Shown piece by piece: positions 14,282 to 16,230 of a DNA stretch of 16,230 bases. Within the stretch, counting starts at the first letter, position 1; each line of letters begins with the position of its first letter. The notes under the pieces are model-generated. The model worked only from the letters and a program-made list of their open reading frames with translations, did not search any database and was not told the origin of the DNA. Location of the stretch: NCBI GenBank assembly GCA_002404755.1, contig DHKI01000008.1:1-16230 (forward strand). Reading direction: 5' to 3'. The translations under genes and the position numbers were made by a program. Origin of the DNA: Clostridiales bacterium UBA4698 (lineage in GTDB: Bacteria > Bacillota > Clostridia > TANB77 > UBA1234).

Positions 14282-14854
14282 TTAATCACTCCTCAATTGT
14301 TGTTCTATTAGATTTTGAAATAAAAGACATGATTTTTCAGTATAATCATTAGTTATAACAATGTCGAACAATTCTCTATTGTTATAGAAAAATGCTAACT
14401 CATCATCAATTTCTTTCACTCTTTTGCTTAAATCGTCCAAATTCAGATTTCTCAGCTTTAGCTTTTTCTTGGTTTCTTCAACATTGTTTGGAATGACGTA
14501 CACACTTAGAGTGTTGGGAAATTCTGTTTTAAACTCGTGCACATTTTTATAGAACAATTCTGTAATCAGATTCACTCCACAATCACATAATTTTATTTGT
14601 GATTCCTTATATGCATACCAATTTCCAAACACTTTGTTAACAGTGCGAAACTTATCCTGATTCATTTCTCTTTCAAATTCTTCTAATGAGTAGAAAAACT
14701 TGTCAATCCCATTTTTTTCTTTTTCTCTAGGTTTCCGCGTTGTTACGGAAATTAAAGATTGAAAATTGGACATATTACTTAAAATGTACGTTTTTAAATA
14801 AGACTTTCCGATTCCGGAAATTCCTGATAGAGTTACAATCTTCCCCTGTTGCAT
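14282..14854 (-). CDS. Guanylate-kinase-like P-loop nucleotide kinase
   Basis: A 190-residue kinase of the guanylate kinase family, which phosphorylates (d)GMP to (d)GDP with ATP. Walker A is GISGIGKS (residues 11-18). The nucleotide-binding signature SVTTRKPREKEKNGIDKFFY (36-55) has the conserved Thr39, Arg40, Pro42, Arg43, Gly49 and Asp51. The lid region follows with LSKRVKEIDDELAFF, and the C-terminus has the typical FDIVITND. GISG for the usual GPSG and a long KLRNLNLDD lid mark it as divergent. A housekeeping gmk is expected elsewhere in the genome, so this is probably a paralogue specialised for another nucleotide, although that cannot be checked here. It is the first gene of the operon. 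The ATG has AGGAG seven bases upstream, and a promoter lies at 14954-14981 with a leader of about 93 bases. Confidence 0.85.
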   Translation of the reverse strand: MQQGKIVTLSGISGIGKSYLKTYILSNMSNFQSLISVTTRKPREKEKNGIDKFFYSLEEFEREMNQDKFRTVNKVFGNWYAYKESQIKLCDCGVNLITELFYKNVHEFKTEFPNTLSVYVIPNNVEETKKKLKLRNLNLDDLSKRVKEIDDELAFFYNNRELFDIVITNDYTEKSCLLFQNLIEQQLRSD

Positions 14855-14953
14855 AAAAAATCTCCTTTCATAGCCCTAATAACTTTCACGTTTTCATATT
14901 TTTAAAAGATTTAATTAACAAAACTTTTTTTGACAATTATTCTAAACGACATT

Positions 14954-14981
14954 AGTATACAATATATTTCTGTTTTTTCAA
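14954..14981 (-). promoter_or_regulatory. Promoter of the kinase/transferase/glycosylase operon
   Basis: On the minus strand TTGAAA (14981-14976) and TATACT (14959-14954) are 16 bases apart. The predicted start is near 14947. It lies back to back with the maf promoter, with only about 20 bases between the two -35 boxes, so the two could be co-regulated. Confidence 0.65.
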
Positions 14982-15001
14982 GTATTATGTTGATTATTTT
15001 A

Positions 15002-15029
15002 TTGACTATTTTTTTTGAAATGATATAAT
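15002..15029 (+). promoter_or_regulatory. maf promoter with extended -10
   Basis: TTGACT (15002-15007) and TATAAT (15024-15029) are 16 bases apart, and TGA directly before TATAAT makes an extended -10 box. The predicted start near 15036 leaves a leader of about 20 bases. Confidence 0.85.
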
Positions 15030-15056
15030 GAATGAAAAAAGATTGGAGTGAATGTA

Positions 15057-15647
15057 ATGAAATTAATTTTGGCATCAAGTTCTAAAACAAGAAAAGATAT
15101 TTTTGACATGATTGGCTGGAAATATGAGGTATTAACAAGTAATATCCCGGAACGTAGCAATGCTAGCGATCCAAAACAATATGTGATTGATTTATCAAAA
15201 GATAAAGCTAATTCAGTTGCATCACAAATCAAAGATAAAGCATTGATCATATCAGCTGATTCAATCATCTACATGGACAACAAGATATTTGAAAAACCAA
15301 AAAGTAAAGGAGAAGGATTTGAAAACATAAAGAAATTAAGTGGAAAAGTAAATTATGCTGTAACTGGGGTAACAATTAAGGATTTATATAAAGATAAAGA
15401 AATTTCTTTCACAGACACTACTGAAGTTTATTTTAAAAATATTTCTGAACAAGATATTTCTTGGTATGTCGAAAACGAAAAATATTTATTGAATAGAGCT
15501 GGTTACTCTATTGCTGGTAAAACGTCAATCTTTGTTGATAAGATAATAGGTGACTATTACAATATTTTAGGAATGCCAATTAGCAAATTATATTCTGAAT
15601 TAAATAAATTAGGTTATTCTATTAGTGACTTTGAGATGAAATTATAA
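15057..15647 (+). CDS. maf: Maf-family nucleoside triphosphate pyrophosphatase
   Basis: House-cleaning enzyme that hydrolyses non-canonical or specific nucleoside triphosphates (dTTP/UTP or modified forms) to the monophosphate. The 196-residue chain starts with the family motif KLILASSSKTRKDI. SADSII at residues 66-71 carries the catalytic Asp68 (GADTVV in most members), followed by KIFEKP. The C-terminal motif GYSIAGKTSIFVDKIIGDYY and NILGMPI is intact. ATG 15057 is chosen because TTGGAG lies eight bases ahead; a GTG three codons earlier overlaps that site. Maf often sits beside cell-shape genes (mreB, radC), but here it stands alone, divergent from the kinase-like operon. The first residue of the Asp motif is Ser rather than the usual Gly. 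Substrate class cannot be fixed by eye. Confidence 0.93.
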   Translation: MKLILASSSKTRKDIFDMIGWKYEVLTSNIPERSNASDPKQYVIDLSKDKANSVASQIKDKALIISADSIIYMDNKIFEKPKSKGEGFENIKKLSGKVNYAVTGVTIKDLYKDKEISFTDTTEVYFKNISEQDISWYVENEKYLLNRAGYSIAGKTSIFVDKIIGDYYNILGMPISKLYSELNKLGYSISDFEMKL

Positions 15648-15678
15648 TTTTTAAAATAGGCACATTTAATAATTATCC

Positions 15679-15746
15679 CCCAGTATAACTGGGAGATTTT
15701 CATGTCGGCCTATAAGGCCTTTTTGCTAGCAATCGCTCAAGCGATT
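15679..15746. repeat. Cluster of three short hairpins between maf and tnpA
   Basis: Three small inverted repeats lie in 70 bp: CCCAGT-ATA-ACTGGG (15679-15693), GGCCT-ATA-AGGCC (15707-15719), and AATCGC-TCAA-GCGATT (15731-15746). IS200/IS605 elements carry subterminal hairpins recognised by TnpA rather than terminal inverted repeats. One or more of these is therefore a candidate right-end structure, while the middle one followed by TTTTT is also a terminator. Confidence 0.6.
15707..15724 (+). terminator. Probable maf terminator
   Basis: The GGCCT-ATA-AGGCC stem is followed by TTTTT on the plus strand. The stem is only 5 bp with a 3-base loop, but GC-rich. It may belong to the adjoining IS element rather than to maf. 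Confidence 0.6.
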
Positions 15747-15790
15747 CAATTTGACAGCTTCGCCACTTTCTTGTGAGTATCTGTTCCTCA

Positions 15791-16230
15791 CTAACCCTTA
15801 AAAGGGTCTTTATATTCTTTTATTGTTATTTGATCTGTCATCATGTCTTCTTTTAATTGATTTTCCACATAATTTTGTACTGCTGACTTGTTATTTCCTA
15901 CCGTACTCACATAATATCCTCCGCACCAAAATACTCTGTTGCCATATTTATATTTTAGATTTGCATGTCTATCAAATATTATTAATGTACTCTTTCCTTT
16001 TAAATATCCTACAAAAGAAGATATACTCATTTTTGGTGGTACACTTACATACATATGTATGTGGTCTGGGCATGCCTCTGCTGCCAATATTTCTACATCT
16101 TTTCTTCTACATAACTCCCTTAATATCATTCCTATTTCTCTTTTTAATACGCCATATATTTCTTTTCTTCTAAACTTCGGTGCAAATACTATATGATATT
16201 TGCATTCCCATGTTGTGTGTGCTAAACTAT
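15791..16230 (-). CDS. tnpA: IS200/IS605 Y1 (HUH) transposase TnpA, 5' end cut by window edge
   Basis: Single-strand DNA transposase that cuts and rejoins element ends through a 5'-phosphotyrosine. The frame stays open to the window edge: upstream of the first internal Met (16129) it reads SLAHTTWECKYHIVFAPKFR, the family N-terminus, so the true start lies just past 16230. The HUH motif is in ACPDHIHMYVSVPP (about 16052-16072). It is followed by KGKSTLIIFDRH, NRVFWCGGYYVSTVG and the catalytic Tyr in VQNYVENQ (about 15869-15871). No frameshift is seen, so it may be active. The visible part is about 146 residues, near the usual full length of about 150. It converges on maf. Confidence 0.93.
   Translation of the reverse strand, partial: SLAHTTWECKYHIVFAPKFRRKEIYGVLKREIGMILRELCRRKDVEILAAEACPDHIHMYVSVPPKMSISSFVGYLKGKSTLIIFDRHANLKYKYGNRVFWCGGYYVSTVGNNKSAVQNYVENQLKEDMMTDQITIKEYKDPFKG

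Larger units (their letters stand above)
15671..16230 (-). mobile_element. IS200/IS605-type element, right part
   Basis: The element is recognised by its Y1 transposase gene and the hairpins beyond the 3' end of that gene. Its left end and any accessory gene lie beyond 16230. The right boundary is a guess placed before the first hairpin, about 24 bp after the maf stop. These elements have no terminal inverted repeats or target duplications, so the exact edge cannot be read from this copy alone. Confidence 0.65.

Noticed and set aside
1..16230. tRNA genes
   Set aside because: No cloverleaf with a GTTCRANNC arm and matching acceptor stem was recognised on either strand by eye.

Overview
The window is AT-rich and looks like a low-GC Firmicute, probably a clostridium-like anaerobe. 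It has strong AGGAGG ribosome sites, sigma-A promoters with near-consensus boxes and simple stem plus T-run terminators. It also has a clostridial-type pta-ackA operon, an RNase P RNA gene and a compact type II-C Cas9. No taxonomic search could be run.

Layout. Positions 1-631 hold an O6-alkylguanine-type methyltransferase gene (ogt). Positions 632-1828 are a gene-poor, A-rich stretch that may be decayed coding DNA. Two small genes of unknown role follow on the minus strand (a 69-residue protein with an Alba-like look and a 102-residue two-helix membrane protein). Positions 2692-8068 are a complete CRISPR-Cas type II-C locus. It has an array of nine identical 36-bp repeats read on the plus strand, and convergent to it, on the minus strand, tracrRNA, cas9, cas1 and cas2. 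The array and cas2 are separated by a bidirectional terminator. cas1 carries a one-base frameshift that cuts off two catalytic residues. Each repeat ends in a perfect extended -10 box, so each crRNA can probably be transcribed from its own promoter, as in Neisseria. The tracrRNA gene was located by its anti-repeat, promoter and terminator, just ahead of cas9.

Positions 8190-10492 are the pta-ackA acetate operon with its promoter. Then comes a divergent pair: a Cys/Asn-rich, possibly spore-surface protein (minus) and an RluA-type pseudouridine synthase (plus). rnpB (minus) faces rluA across a shared terminator. Positions 12572-14981 form a three-gene minus-strand operon: a guanylate-kinase-like protein, a protein with two tandem nucleoside-deoxyribosyltransferase-like domains, and an endonuclease III-like Fe-S DNA glycosylase. 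I cannot match this trio to a known pathway, and it is the best candidate here for an undescribed nucleotide/DNA-modification or defence module. Divergent from it is maf, a nucleotide pyrophosphatase. The window ends in an IS200/IS605-type tnpA whose 5' end lies beyond the right edge.

How they work together: the Cas locus is an adaptive immune unit that looks competent for interference, but its adaptation gene is broken as read. The kinase, transferase, glycosylase and Maf genes share a nucleotide-quality or nucleotide-modification theme. The rest is housekeeping.
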